Positions 22,191 through 34,363 of a DNA stretch of 64,000 nucleotides are shown here, in pieces (the first letter of the stretch is position 1; every line of letters begins with the position of its first letter). The stretch is taken from the NCBI RefSeq assembly GCF_029407905.1, contig NC_073642.1, forward strand, positions 8,680,001 through 8,744,000. The letters run 5' to 3'. Origin of the DNA: Bubalus kerabau. Taxonomy: Eukaryota > Chordata > Mammalia > Artiodactyla > Bovidae. A program made the translations under genes and the position numbers. Below the pieces are notes generated by a model. The model was not told the DNA's origin, did not search any database, and saw only the letters and a program-made list of their open reading frames with translations.

Positions 22191-23800
22191 TGTGCTCTTT
22201 AACCACAGTTTTCTCCAAATAACTCTCTGGCTGGCTGAAAGTGATTTACAGAGAATGGAGATGCCTCTTAAATGTTGAGAGGACAGCGATGCACTAAATC
22301 CCAACAGTGTCATCCTTACCAGGCATTGAGAGTCTACAGACTGCCTTGACCACCATTCTGATTTAGAGCCGTTGGAGTGCCAAACTTGTTAGAGATTTGA
22401 AAAATCGTTTCCAAGCAGTTAGAGTCCTTCTGATACTGTTTTTGTTTTTTTGTCTGTCTGTTTTTAGTATTTCTTTACCAACAACTTTTATTTAGTATGA
22501 TTTTATGGAACATATTTTGTGCTTACCTTTATTGGAAAGAAAACTTAGATTTTTCTATTTCAGTGTTTTCATTTTCTTGCAAGCATTTTAAGATACCATC
22601 CCAGCCCTTTGCCTAGCCCATCTGTTTGCATTTGACCATCTCAGTGCTTCCAAGCCTCTTCACCAAATGCTGAAAGGTCAGCAAATAAAATGAAATATAT
22701 TTCTTCAGAGTTGAATTAGAAGTACAAGCTGTAGGTTAGAAAAAAAAAAGAAGTTGACATTATTGGCTAAAAGGGATTTCTGAGATTATCTGTAGATTTC
22801 AGTTAGCCACGCTCTTTGGCCTTGCTTACCGCAGAGTATCAAAAGCTGGCCATCCTGCAAGGAGATAAGAGAGAGAGGTTGCCAAAAATTCTACCAAATG
22901 ATGATAATGATATATTATTGATGTACAATTGCTTGAATTGTGGGATCAAGATAGAGGCCTCAGCAGAGATGATATGCAAACTCACTGTGCTTAGAAAGAA
23001 GAAAATGAAAATATTCTCTATGTGTTGTATGTAAAGTGATGAAAACGAACATGTGACCCTGAAAACTCTCTGCCTCTCATTTCTCGGTTTTGCAGTTGAA
23101 ACTGATGTCTGGAATGTTAAGAACTCAGGCAATTCTAGGACTTGTTGGAGTAGGCATACAGTATTTAGGAGATGGAAATGGTAGGGGTGCCTGCTTGCTT
23201 TCCTGAATTCCAGACTGCTTGTTTGGAAGGTAGATGGCAGCCCGTCCACAGCCGGGCAAGGCTCCAGAACAGCCCGGGAGCCCACACTTCTGCAGCACAT
23301 GGCTTTCTCGCGCTCTCGCCCAAGGGCCTCTCCAGGACTCCAGGGTCAGAGGGCTGGGCAGCATGCTGGTCTGAGCATGCTGTCTCTCTCATCTCTGTTT
23401 ATCGGTCGGGCCCAGGGCCCAAAGCATCCCTTGAGCAGGAGGCTTGGAACAACTGCAGTCTGCTGCCAGCCAGAGGCAGCTGGCTGCAGTCCCCTGGGAG
23501 CTGCTCAGGCCCCTTTGTCATGCCTGACGCTCTGTCCCTCAGCTTTCTCCTCCTGACCACGGAAAAATACAAGAATTTGTTGTTCGGTGTCTGTTGGAGA
23601 GATAGGCTCCTGCCTGTGCTGGGAGAGTTTCTATTGTCTCAGTCCTCACTCAACCCCCAACTCCTGCCAAGGCCACTGAAGGCAGGTGGGAGGACCTGGG
23701 GACTTGAGGGCAAAGAGGCCCCAGGGTTTCACTGCAGCGCGGCCAGCCAAGCTGCAGCTTGTCAGCCCGTTCAGGACTCGCGTTCCTGCTGCCGGTGAGC
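22191..23800. other. Unique sequence, no supported gene
   Basis: The part from 23170 to 23800 is GC-richer and carries a 208-codon plus-strand frame, which overlaps minus-strand frames and has no recognised domain. An A-run lies at 22741-22749. I treat all of it as non-coding. Confidence 0.4.
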
Positions 23801-23811
23801 TTGCGCTTGGA

Positions 23812-24005
23812 TTACAGCGTTTGCTGTGTGCTGCGTATGACGCCTAAGCACTTTACATAGACTGAATCGTTTTCTTATAGCACGACTGCCCATTTCAGAG
23901 GTGAGAAAACTGAGGTACAGAAAGAGTGAATGATTTGACCAAGGAAGCATAGCTAGTAAATGGCAGACCTGGGCTTTGAGCCCCATCGATCCAGCCCCAG
24001 ACCAC
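23812..24005 (+). repeat. MIR SINE, near full length
   Basis: Clear MIR order: gcctaagcactttacatag, cccatttcagaggtgagaaa, actgaggtacagaaagagtg, tttgaccaaggaagcatagc, tagtaaatggcagacctggg. MIR is an ancient tRNA-derived SINE that has not moved since early mammals. Confidence 0.85.
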
Positions 24006-24455
24006 TTTCTCTTAGACCCTACTCTCGGCGGCCTGTTTGGAGAGGTGCCCCTGCTCACCCTCCCCCGTACCCACTACCAGACACACTCTGACTCTAGCCC
24101 GATGGCTCAGATGCTCAGATGGCTGGAAGTGGTATCTCAACTCTGTATGCGTGAGACATGAAAATGTTAGATTAAAATGCCACTGAGACTTCAGATAAGC
24201 TGGTGGCTCTGTGTGGAGAAAGGAGGGCCTTTTTTAGTTGCGTTCCCCTTCTTCCTAGACTGGGGAGCAACAGCACTCCCCAGGGTGGTGGAGATGCCAG
24301 TAATGGAAGATAGAACAGCGCCCTGATTCTGCTTTGACCCCATGAATGGCAGGTTCAAGACCTCCCATCTCGGGTGGATGTCTCCGCTCAAATGGTTCCC
24401 TGGGTCTTCATTTCATTTCAGAAGGAAAATCATTTGCCTGCTGTCATTTTATCTG
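24006..24455. other. Unique sequence
   Basis: No exon or repeat recognised. Confidence 0.4.
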
Positions 24456-24471
24456 TAATTTATATATATAT

Positions 24472-24736
24472 ACTGTACTGTACTGTAGTCGTGTCCGACT
24501 CTGTGCGACCCCACAGACAGCAGCCCACCAGGCTCCCCCGTCCCCGGGATTCTCCAGGCAAGAACACTGGAGTGGGTTGCCATTTCCTTCTCCAATGCAT
24601 GAAAGTGAAAAGTGAAAGTGAAGTCGCTCAGTCGTGTTTGACTCTTCGTGACCCCATGGGCTGCAGCCTACCAGGCTCCTCCGTCCATGGGATTTTCCAG
24701 GCAAGAGTACTGGAGTGGGGTGCCATTGCTTTCTCC
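24472..24736 (-). mobile_element. Bov-A2 dimeric SINE
   Basis: Two tandem BovA monomers lie on the minus strand. Each shows gtcgtgt, then gactct, then a 'ccaccaggctcc'-type box, 'gggattctccaggcaaga' and 'ctggagtgggttgccat'. They are joined by the linker gaaagtgaaaagtgaaagtg (24601-24620). The 3' end (left) has (actgt) repeats. Both flanks begin taattt followed by a TA stretch (24456-24471 and from 24737), consistent with a target-site duplication in TA-rich DNA. Confidence 0.95.
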
Positions 24737-24741
24737 TAATT

Positions 24742-24766
24742 TTTATATATATATATATATATATAT
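24742..24766. repeat. (TA)n microsatellite
   Basis: A run of TA dinucleotides directly next to the Bov-A2 target repeat, likely polymorphic in length. Confidence 0.85.
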
Positions 24767-26090
24767 GTATGTCTATAAAATCCAAACTTATACCATATTA
24801 TTAGTTTTTTAGTTACTCTTTTCACCTGTCTTCCAAAAGCTTAGCTGTTCCACCAAACTTCAACATGGCCCTTGTGCTTAACTTGGTACTTAAATCACTC
24901 CCCCTTGTAGTTTTCACTGTACGTTCCAGTCTCTGCTGTCTTCCTGGACATTACTGCTAGCATAGTTGGGGCTGACAGGCCACCAGGGATCCCCTCACCC
25001 CGAATGGGGGCATTCCAGCAGAGGAGGGCGTTCAGTGTGCCCAAAGCACGTGATGCGAGAGCCACTGTTGATGAAAGATACAGCAAAAACAGTGTGTGCT
25101 GTTATCAAACCTGACTGTCTTAAAACGTTGCTTTCTGTGGTAGCGAAACAGGCTTTTTGTATTCTTTTGAAATAATTATTTTCAAGAAAATAATAATTCT
25201 TCTTAATTCTTCTGGAGTTATCTACTGTTTCTTCTGGTATCATCTAAACCAGTGGGGGAACCTTCAGAGAAAAACAGAAGGTAGAGTGAGAAAATGTACT
25301 GAAGGGCTGGCTTTACCCATAAGTCGTTTTTAAAAGTGTATGTGTTTCTGCAAGTGTGTGTGTGTGTTGAAACTCAGTCATCCTGCCGTCATACTGAAGG
25401 TATCTAGTGCATTCTCCAGCCTACCAGGAGAGCTGTTTTCCTCCGTCTTGCCTTCTCTCCGCTGGGTCACTTGAGTGGTCACCCTGCCCGTGTATGGCCG
25501 GCCCTCTGCGGCTCCATGGCCTTCCCAGCACAGACCCAGACAATGGTGGCAGGAAGCCTTGGGGTGGGGTGTCTGTTTCCTCCCCCCAGCTCTGGCCACC
25601 TGTTGTCAGGCCAGGGCTGTGGGGTGCTTCTCCTCCTCTGTGATCCGTGGGGACCACCCCCCCCCACCGCCGCTGCGCTGTACATGTAACCAGAAGTTCC
25701 ACCTGGAAAGGGGGCTTCACCGACTCTGCAGCATGTCAGCGCCCATGCTGCAGGCTTCCTGAGCAGAGCTCTTCCTGTCTTCCTGGAAAGGAGTGACCAC
25801 TGGCATCTTCGTTCTAGATTAACTCCTTCCTAGGACTCCAAGAAGCAATTTTCTGGGTGCTTTGTTTCCCTTTGGTTTTGATCTTCCCATAGACGAGAGC
25901 AACCTCCTGCTCAGAAACACCCTGTTATGATACCTAAAACGGCCTCCTTGGAAAATTCCAGAACAGACCCCTCAGTCTCTGCCCCTAGACAAGCCGGTGA
26001 TGTGCCTTCCTGGCAAGCTGAGTACCCACGACTGTTGCACAGTCTAAGCCGAGAAATCTCTTCGGACGTTCGTTTTTTGGTTTTCACTCC
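24767..26090. other. Unique sequence, no gene seen
   Basis: Contains a short (GT)n stretch near 25356-25370 and a C-run at about 25657-25665 in a GC-rich patch (25430-25690) with overlapping unsupported frames on both strands. Confidence 0.4.
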
Positions 26091-26500
26091 TTTACTTCCT
26101 TTGCAAAGGCAGAGACTTCCTTATTAAAACGGATTTTGCTCTGAGGGGGCTAAGAGAAAAACAATCTATTGTCCTGGAGCGGTCAAAGCCGTGCTCAACA
26201 ATGGGGCCGTTGTGCAGCCGCCTTGTGGGTTGGGGGACAGGGGGAATGTTTATAAAAACAAACTTTAGAAGCAGGGACAGTGCGCAGCTTTGTTTACCTG
26301 GCACTGTAAACTTAAGGGACGTATTTTGCCTGAAGAACAATGAGGTGCAGAGCTGTGATTAGAAAAGGGTGGTGTAACTGATGCATTAACAACCTCCGAG
26401 GTTTCTCTCTCTCTGGCTTAGGATGGTCATGTATGTATTTTTCTGAAGCCAACATCAGAACTGTCCATCAGAGGCAAAAAAAGAGGCCTCAAGAAACACT
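26091..26500. promoter_or_regulatory. Possible conserved non-coding block with SOX- and forkhead-like motifs
   Basis: The block has no recognised repeat. It holds an inverted SOX-like pair, acaat-ct-attgt, at 26161-26172, another aacaatgg near 26197, and a forkhead-like tgtttac near 26292. These are motif matches only. Conservation could not be tested, so enhancer function is speculation. Confidence 0.2.
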
Positions 26501-27359
26501 GTCTTTTGGCAAAGAAAGACAAAGGTCCTTGTTCTCCAGGCCAGTGTGCGTATGTGTGGAATGTTTGAAAGAACCATTTTGAAATGAACTCAGGACGAAA
26601 GGCTGTTCCAGAGTCATTCTTGCAGAGATGGCACAGGATTTGTGCAAAGTGGAAATGCAGTCATAACAGGACTTGTTCTCTTTGACAGTATCTCTCTCAG
26701 TCTGGGAGTGAACGTTTCCAGAAAATCTGTAGAAACTCAGTTGCGCTCTCTTGTCTTATACATGTAACACGGTGGGTGGGGTTTAGAGTTCTTTTTTTGT
26801 TACGAGGTCTGGGATCTAAGTTAGAAAGTTACCGTTCCTACGGAAGATGTGTCTTTTGTTCACTCACTGGTATGTGCTCCATTTCCACTAACCAGCTGGT
26901 GCGTTTTGTTAAAGGTTTGCTCAGTAGCTTTGTTCCTATCGCATCTTTCTTCCCCCACCCCTGAAAATTAGAATGTTGGCAACTCATTGGTATTAGTGAG
27001 ATTCCCACCTATGCGGCTGTGCACTCTCTCACGGCTACAAAGAGGTCGGGTGCATTCTTAGTCTGGGAGTGGGTTAGAGCTGTCGGCTCTGCCCTGGCTG
27101 TGATGAACTGTGAGTCCCCCGCCAAGGGAGCCCGGGAGAGGACAGAAAGAGCCGGGACGGAGCCTTTCTTGGGTCCTTTCTCCTTGCCTTAGAGTCTTGC
27201 CGCCTCTGGGTGGCATCTGAAAGGAAATTCCTGTGTGCCCAATAGATGGCCGGTTTAAAGGATTGTTGGTCTCCTCTTCAGCGCTCACTTTCCCTGTGCT
27301 GATAGATGCATAGCTTTTCTTCCTTCTTTTCTTTTTAAATTTTTCTCTACCTTTATGAG
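26501..27359. other. Unique sequence, no gene seen
   Basis: No exon, RNA gene or mobile element recognised. Confidence 0.4.
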
Positions 27360-28060
27360 GAACGCAGCTCCTCCTCCCGACACAGACGTCCCAAGGAATG
27401 ACAGCAGCGCTGGGGACCTCCTTTCATGCCCGCCTGAGTGTCCGCCTCAGGCGCACTGGGGAACGTTTCCTCGGAGCGGGGGCCAGCCTGCCCACACCCC
27501 CTCACCAAGGCCGAGCTGCAGCATCGGCCTTCGGTACTCTGACAGTGTTCATTCAGAGGCCATCCTGGAATATGGAGGCAGACAGAGCTGGGGCCGGAGG
27601 TCACGTCCAAGGTCTGACCCCTGCAGAAAGGCAGCTCTGGATGTCTTCAGCATCCTCTGGGTTCCTGTGGCCTGCCTTCAGTCCTGGGTCTCAGTCCTCG
27701 CTGAGAAGATCAGAAGCCTGTTCCTTGGGTGGATGGCTGGACACCCCTTCTGACAGCTCCCAGGCATTCGGTTCCCCAGCAGAATCTCCGTCACCCACGG
27801 CACGGCCCCTCTGCAGAACGGGCACCTTCACCACGGGCGAGACCGTCAGGAGAGGTGCTCTGCGCTCCCAAGCTCGCAGATCCCTGGCCTTCTCAGTCTC
27901 TCTCCTGACCAGAGTGCTCGGCTGGGCAAAGCCAGGGCCTGGGCCCCGGCAGGCTGGGGTCCGTGCCTGGGGACCCCTGCTCGGCACCGGGGACGCTGCT
28001 GAGCCACGTGGCGCCTCTTCATTCTTAACCTGACCACGGAGAGCAACTTCAGTGACCACG
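27360..28060. other. CpG-enriched GC-rich segment with a 211-codon open frame
   Basis: A hand count gives about 15 CpG in 27360-27620 and a similar density at 27780-28020. A plus-strand frame (27398-28033) stays open for 211 codons, but minus-strand frames overlap it. The predicted protein is S, G, P and R rich with no domain I recognise, as GC-rich non-coding DNA often gives. I call this a weak CpG island at most. Confidence 0.3.
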
Positions 28061-29400
28061 CGAGGTTCCCCTGCTGCCTTGGTGGCCCAGAAGACACTCA
28101 CTGCTGCTCACCTGTCTCCTGGGCTTTCTTCAGAGTGCGATTGTTTTTCTATTTTACCATAAGCAACAGTCTATCAAATTAACAGTTGCTAGAGGAGAAA
28201 CTAGATACAGAATTATATTCTTGTCAGCAGCGCATTTTCATAATAGCAGTGGAGAAAACAAATTCTTCCCAGCAGCTGAAACACTGAAGAGATTCCTTTG
28301 AACCGTGTGCTCTACTTTTGTTTGTTTGTTTTTGGAGCAGATGGGCTTGTTTGCTTTTTGCTTAAACATTAATCAAAAATCAATTTATGGCTATGTAAGT
28401 GGCATTAGATAATTCTCATTCTGACTCCAGTAAATAATATCTATTTGTTCATGTTAGATAAGTCTAGGGGGTGGTGAAATGTAAAATAGAATTACATGAG
28501 ATATGACATATGGCTATGTGTTTTATAAATTAATACTTCTATGATGTGGGAGGAGAAGTAATTTAGCTTACTGACAAAAGGAAAAGCAAAGGAAATTCCA
28601 GAGGAAAAACAGGGTGGCAAGTCTAAATAAAATTTGAAGATGAAGAGAATTGATAGTTTAGTTATGTCTGTTTAACAAGTCATTTCTGTGTTGGGATTAG
28701 AACCATGAGAAAAGGAATATTCTAAGTGCTGAACATTTTAATGTACTCCATTAAAGTACATTAACTCTTTTTTAACTCTTCTGCTGACAAAAAAAATTCA
28801 TTTGATGACTGGGGTGGCATCATATGGGCAAATGTATTTATACGTTTTCCTCCCTAATCTTTTACCAGGCATGTCTGCATTTGTAAATAAGCTGCTTGAG
28901 CTAGTCATGTTTGTGCAAACGTAACTGACGTTTCCCTGATATGAGAAAATAGACAATTAAATTTTGCTGAGTAACTATTACATATCCATATTCTATATGT
29001 AGAGAGGTATACATTCATTGAAATAGCCAGAGAAAGTGAGAGAATATTCAAATTTCTATTAATATTCCCTTTTTCACAGATGTAGATCCGTTAATTGTAA
29101 GAAATCTGTTTTTAAATTAATCAACGAGAACTTTTTATTTCTTCCCTAAGATTCATTTAGCCTTGAAAAGGCCAAAAGTTTAATGAAGCTTCTAAATGCC
29201 AATCTTTCCTTCCTTCTGTTAGAGAATATGCTTCAACTATAATTACATTTGTATTGTTTGAAATATTAGTAGTTCTACAGCCAGATCTCTGAGTTAGCTG
29301 AGAAGTGTTAAAGTAAAATCTTGGAAGATTTCATCAGGCGCTCTGGAGACCCTCTCCTCACAGCACACATTGATGCAGCAAAGGGTTTCATATGAGGGCT
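28061..29400. other. AT-rich unique block, no gene seen
   Basis: A long AT-rich stretch free of young SINEs, with a (TTTG)n run at 28317-28335. Such repeat-poor AT-rich blocks sometimes hold enhancers, but nothing here is diagnostic. Confidence 0.35.
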
Positions 29401-29404
29401 CCCC

Positions 29405-29560
29405 CCGCCCAGCTTTACTGAGCTGTAACTGATAAGTGAAAATTGACCAGCTTGACTGAGATGTACAACTTAAGGTCCTCATGTGCGTGTACACTGTGAA
29501 ATGCTCCCCAGTTAAGCTCATGACCATGTTTATCACCTCACTTTAAAGTGAAATTCCCCT
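29405..29560 (+). repeat. Old L1 3'-UTR fragment
   Basis: The order agctttactgagctgtaact, gatgtacaacttaaggt, gtgtacactgtgaaatg, then ccatgtttatcacctca matches a common old mammalian L1 3' region. Confidence 0.5.
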
Positions 29561-31429
29561 CGAATACTTTTGCCTGATTAAATCTGAAAGGATCTGGGAA
29601 GCGCCCTCAAACTTTGCAAACTCTTCGTGTATCTCATATACAGTAGGTACTCAGTGATTCTGAGAATAGGGAAATGAATACAAATAGGCTTCTAACACTT
29701 TATTCAAGTGCTGTTAACAGAGCAGGTGTTCTGATTTTTCCTGTGACTTGTGCCTTGGAATTTATTTTTCTTTTGCCCTGATTCAGGATCAGAGCTGGCC
29801 TGACAACCTTAGAGGAGCTTTGCCTGTGTGCAGTATGGGAACTGAGCTGGCCCTCTGCTTCCTCTCCCCCACTCACAGACATTCCCTCCTCTTCTCTCTC
29901 CCTAGCCCCACTCCCCGTTACGTACACCCTACCCCAAACCCCTGGTTTGCAGCCCTCGCTGTCAGTTGAGGTGAGCCTGTGAAGCTCCGGGTTTGCAACT
30001 GATTGGCAGTGTTCTGTTCCCCTTCTGCTGGAGCAGCTGAATCATCCTCGCCTCTGTCAGTTTTCTGAACGCCTCACCTAGTGATCCTGGTGGGGAAATT
30101 ACAGTCATTAGTGCTCCAACTCTTGTTTGCCCATAAGTGTTCCAAAGTAGTGTTTTAAAAAATTCTTCTAAGATATTTTCTTCTTTCATAGTAGATACAG
30201 TGAATATTAAATGTCCCCTAATTGCCTGAAATTTCTACTGTAAAATTGAGTTGGCAGCTTTACAGACTCAAAGGTTAGAGGTATCGGGTAGACGAAGGCT
30301 CACAATTTCTAACAGCATCCTTAGGTTGCCTTGCCTATCTTACTGTTGTATGACTGCTGTCAGTGGCTGTTTCTATTCAGTCTTTGTTCTTCTATAAGAT
30401 ATATTCACTTTCCCATAGCTCCTTTGATACCAACCAAAGGAAAGAAACTTGATTTTGATTATGTATACTTTTCTCCCCTCCATTCATTGACCTTAGTATC
30501 AACATTTGTTCTTTCACATGGCTTATAAAACTTTTAAATTACAGAAGTCGCACAAGCTGTGCATAAAAAGCAGGTTTGTAAAAAGGATCTGCTCATATCT
30601 TGTGTTGTTTGGCAGTTGTAACATTTTCTGTTGACTCCTTAGTGCTTCTGGTAGCTGGCTCTGATACAGTTATCAAGGGTACCACGGGAGGCATGAAGGC
30701 ACAACAGTGTGGCCTTACTAAATGTGGAGATAATAAATGAGTGAGGAGAGAATTTAAGGGTAATTTAGCTGAGTTCAATTAGTCTTTCCTTCTGTGCCTA
30801 CAGCTTAAACTACAGTGGGAAGAATGTAAGGCGTGGAGAAGTTAGGGCCCCTTTCCAGGAGCACCCCCAGGAGGTGGGTGCCTTTGGTGTGACCTGTCCA
30901 TGTGTCCTGGCACGACTGCAGGGTGCTGGGAGCCCCAAGATGCTGTCCAGTCCCAGGGGGGCGGGCAGGGCTCCCCGAGGTCTCCGTGGGGGAGACACAG
31001 TGGACAAGGGGCTGGTACCGGTAAACTCATGACCCAGTTCTGCATGGGCAGCGCTGCTGCTCTTTTGCTGCCTTAAAGAACTGTTTGAAAGCTGCTGGAT
31101 AGTCCCCTGTGTCCCCCACTCAAGATTAATTTTAGCAAGTCAGTGACTTAGGATGACTAAGGGAAACTATACACAAACATTTTCTCAGGATGTCTTCAAG
31201 CGAATGTGTGAAATGCTCAGTTTTTGGCCTGGCGTAAATGAAGTACAGCCTTGACCCGGTAACACGTTACTTGGCTACCAAATATTACGTTGGCTCGTTA
31301 AGACGCAGGCACAGCAGACCATTCTGTGCAGGGAAACGTCTCAGTAAAGAGGAGCGCTCAGGGGCACCACGACAGCCCAGACCACACCAGCTCTTCGACT
31401 CTGCACTGATGAACTAAGAGTGGTGGACA
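29561..31429. other. Unique sequence, no gene seen
   Basis: Near 29620-29665, cagtaggtactcagtgattc may be an L2 scrap. The 30840-31010 part is GC-rich. No exon or RNA gene was recognised. Confidence 0.4.
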
Positions 31430-31630
31430 GTGTGCTATCCGGAGAGAAAAGTCTTCAGAACCAGACAGACCTGCCTACCTCTGGATCTGGGCTCCACCGC
31501 TTGTGTACATTAGGTGGTCCCTATCTGTAAAATGGAAATGATCAGACCTGCTGCCAAAGATGGAAGGCATTTCAATTTACCTGGACAAACAGTGTAACTG
31601 CAAGCATATAATAAATGCTCATTGATAGCC
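31430..31630 (-). repeat. MIR SINE fragment
   Basis: Reverse-complement MIR order: gaaccagacagacctgcct, tggatctgggctccaccgc, tatctgtaaaatggaaatg, then gcatataataaatgctcatt. Confidence 0.75.
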
Positions 31631-31805
31631 ACGGAGGTTGCAGGATGTCTGAAATCTGATGACACTACCTTTTGAAATATGTTTATTTGATTCATGTGAT
31701 TTGAGGCTTTTCTACTTCTAGTCTCAGAATTGTCTGGCCCTGCATTATATGGGGATTTTTATTCCCTTCTGTTCCCCCCTCAAGGAGGAAATGTAGTTAC
31801 ACATT

Positions 31806-31949
31806 GGGTCCGGAAGATCCCCTCGAGGAGGAAATGGCAACCTACTCCAGTGTTCTTGCCTGGAAAACCCCATGGACAGAGGAGCCTGGTGGGTTACAGT
31901 CCATGGTGTCACAAAGAGTTAGACACGACTGAGGGACTGAGCACACACA
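31806..31949 (+). mobile_element. Bov-tA SINE, 5'-truncated
   Basis: The body and 3' end of a plus-strand Bov-tA: gaggaaatggcaacctactc, catggacagaggagcctgg, then agttagacacgactgaggg. The tRNA head is missing. Confidence 0.9.
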
Positions 31950-32399
31950 ACCAAGATAACACTGTTGTCCTCAGGTTCCCAGGAAGGCATGAAGTCAGCT
32001 GCTCATCATCCTTAGAATGAGTCCTTTTTCCCCCTGTGTATTAAAGCTTGAGGATACCATATTCTCTCTGCCAGCACCCTGCGTTGGCCTCTCCAGCAAT
32101 ACACCCCGCACCATTTAACTTGTTTTATGAATGCCAGCTCTAAATGTGTAACTTGGATGCTTGATTAGGATCTTAACCCTTATCTATTGTTAATGAGTAT
32201 TCAGCCTTTGAGTTTTTCCATCCCACTATATTCTTCTAAGGGCACAGAACAGAATGACTTCTGCTAGAAACAGCATAAACACATTTATCATAATTAAATC
32301 CTACAATATGCAAGTAACTTATTAGAAGATATTATAGAAGAAAAGAGTATTTTCAATGAAAAGAAAAAGAAAAAGCACTTCAGAATTAACAAAAACTTA
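31950..32399. other. Unique AT-rich sequence
   Basis: No exon recognised. The last part (from about 32280) may already belong to the L1 that follows. Confidence 0.35.
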
Positions 32400-33653
32400 A
32401 TTTTAGTAAAAAAAAAAATACAAAGACAACTTGAATAAATGGAAAGACATATTATCAGACAGGAATGATCAACGTTATCAAGACGTCAGTTCAAGTTAAC
32501 TTGTAAATTTAATGTGATCCAAAGACCAATTAGATGAGTTCTAAAGCTATCATGAAACAAATAAATAAACAAGATAGCCAAGAAAACTGTATCAAAGCAG
32601 TGAGGAGCCCCAGTGTTAACAGATTTTAAAATAGTCCATAGAGTCTGAATAATTAAAACAGTGAAATACTGGTGCATGAACAGGCTAGTAAAATAGAATA
32701 GACAGTCTAAATACAGACACAAGTACATAAGGAAATTTAGTATTTGGTAAAGGCCACCTCTGAAATCAGTGGGATAAAGATGGATTCTTCACTTACTGGC
32801 ACTGGGGCATGGGTAACCATCTGGAAAAGAAGTAAAGTTGTGTCCATACATCATACCCTGCGCTACATTGAATTCCAAATGGATCCAAGGTAAAAATGTA
32901 AACAGCAAAACTATAAAAGTGCTAAAGAACACATGGGGGAAATTCCTTTACAAGCCTGAAGTGGGTAAGGCCTTTTTGGTTTCAACACAAAATACAAGAA
33001 GGCAGAAAAGAAAGCATTCATAAGGACTGAATACATTATTAAAAACAAAAACAACTTCTGCATAGCCAAAATCTATAAGCAAAGACTAATGCTAAACTGG
33101 GAAAAATATATGCAACTTCTGTCTGAGACAGCTAATTGTGTTGGTTAAAACAAAGAAAAGAAAAAACCAGAAATCTTGGAAATTGATAAGGAAAAGACTA
33201 ACAATTCCAAAGGATTTGGGGTGAAATATTGAACAGATAATTTATAGAAAAGGAAATACAAATAACTATTAAGCAATGAAAAAAAAGTTTTAATCTCACT
33301 CATAAAAAAATGGAAATTAAAACAACACAGAGATACCATTTTTTTTTACCTTTTATATTGGAAAAAATTCAAAATGTTTGATAACACACATTGTTGGCAA
33401 ACCTGCAGGAAAACAGCCCCAAGTTGCTGGGAGGACTGCAAAATGGTACCGTATCTGTGGAGGGGAATTTGGCAATATCTCTTAAGTTATAAGTACATAT
33501 CTCCTTTGACTCAGCAACTTTGTGAAGGGCATTTACCCCATATATACTTACACACATGCAAAGTGACTATTGTGCAAAGTTATGCAATATGCCACTGTTT
33601 GGAAGAGCAATAGATGGGAAATAACTCAAATATCCATCAATGATCTAATAGGT
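32400..33653 (+). pseudogene. Old L1 LINE (L1M type), ORF2 3' part and 3' UTR
   Basis: The sense strand shows decayed L1 ORF2 C-terminal coding sequence, with strings such as cagtgggataaagatggatt, then ctaaagaacacatgggggaa and caaaatctataagcaaagac. The 3' UTR follows, up to ggaaataactcaaatatcc and atcaatgatctaatagg. ORF2 encodes endonuclease and reverse transcriptase, but only the region after the reverse transcriptase is left here and stops are frequent. The element continues at 34559-34655 and 35826-35880, separated by later insertions. Confidence 0.8.
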
Positions 33654-33661
33654 AATAAAGG

Positions 33662-34354
33662 TTTTCCTTGGTAGCTCAGACAGTAAAGAATCTGCCTGCA
33701 ATGCAGGAGTTCAGTTCAGTTCAGTCGCTCAGTTGTATCCGACTCTTTGCGACCCCATGAATTGCAGCATGCCAGGCCTCCCTGTCCACCACCAACTCCC
33801 GGAGTTCACCCAAACTCTTGTCCATTGAGTCGGTGATGCCATCCAGCCATCTCATCCTCTGTCGTCCCCTTCTCCTCCTGCCCCCAATCCCTCTCAGCAT
33901 CAGAGTCTTTTCCAGTGATTCAACTCTTCACATGAGGTGGCCAAAGTATTGGAGTTTCAGCTTTAGCATCCTTCTTTAGTTCCAGCTTTAGTCCTTCCAA
34001 TGAACACCCAGGACTGATCTCCTTCAGAATGGACTGATTGGATCTCCTTGCAGTCCAAGGGACTCTCAAGAGTCTTCTCCAACACCACAGTTCAAAAGCA
34101 TCAATTCTTCGGTGCTCAGCCTTCTTCACAGTCCAACTCTCACATCCATACATGACCACTGGAAAAACCATAGCCTTGACTAGACAGGCAATGCAGAAGA
34201 CGGGTTCAATCCCTGGGTCGGGAAGATCCCCTGGAGAAGAGAATGGCTACCCACTCCAGCATTCTTGCCTGGGGAATTTCATGGACAGAGGATCCTGGAA
34301 GGCTACAGTCCATGGGGTTGCAAAGAGTTGTACACAACTGAGCAACTAACACCC
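33662..34354 (+). mobile_element. Bov-tA SINE split by a BovB insertion
   Basis: The head lies at 33662-33706 (ttttccttggtagctcag, then tctgcctgcaatgcag). The body resumes at 34197 (acgggttcaatccctggg) and ends near gcaactaacaccc. The SINE is flanked by an 8-bp duplication, aataaagg, at 33654-33661 and 34355-34362. The interior is occupied by the BovB fragment at 33707-34187. Confidence 0.93.
33707..34187 (-). mobile_element. BovB 3' fragment inserted inside the Bov-tA
   Basis: Minus-strand, 5'-truncated BovB of about 480 bp. It begins at the terminal gttcagttcagttcag repeat and ends at ccttgactaga. The minus-strand frame at 33920-34171 reads YGCESWTVKKAEHRRIDAFE and WCWRRLLRVPWTARR, the BovB C-terminal region. 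The target-site duplication gcaatgcag is found at 33698-33706 and 34188-34196, inside the SINE, which proves it arrived after the SINE. Confidence 0.94.
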
Positions 34355-34363
34355 AATAAAGGG

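Noticed and set aside
23110..23123. miR-1/206-like tggaatgttaagaa
   Set aside because: It has an internal mismatch to the mature sequence and no pairing arm nearby.
23172..23798. 208-codon plus-strand open frame
   Set aside because: It lies in GC-rich DNA, overlaps minus-strand frames, has no recognised domain, and no splice or promoter context supports it.
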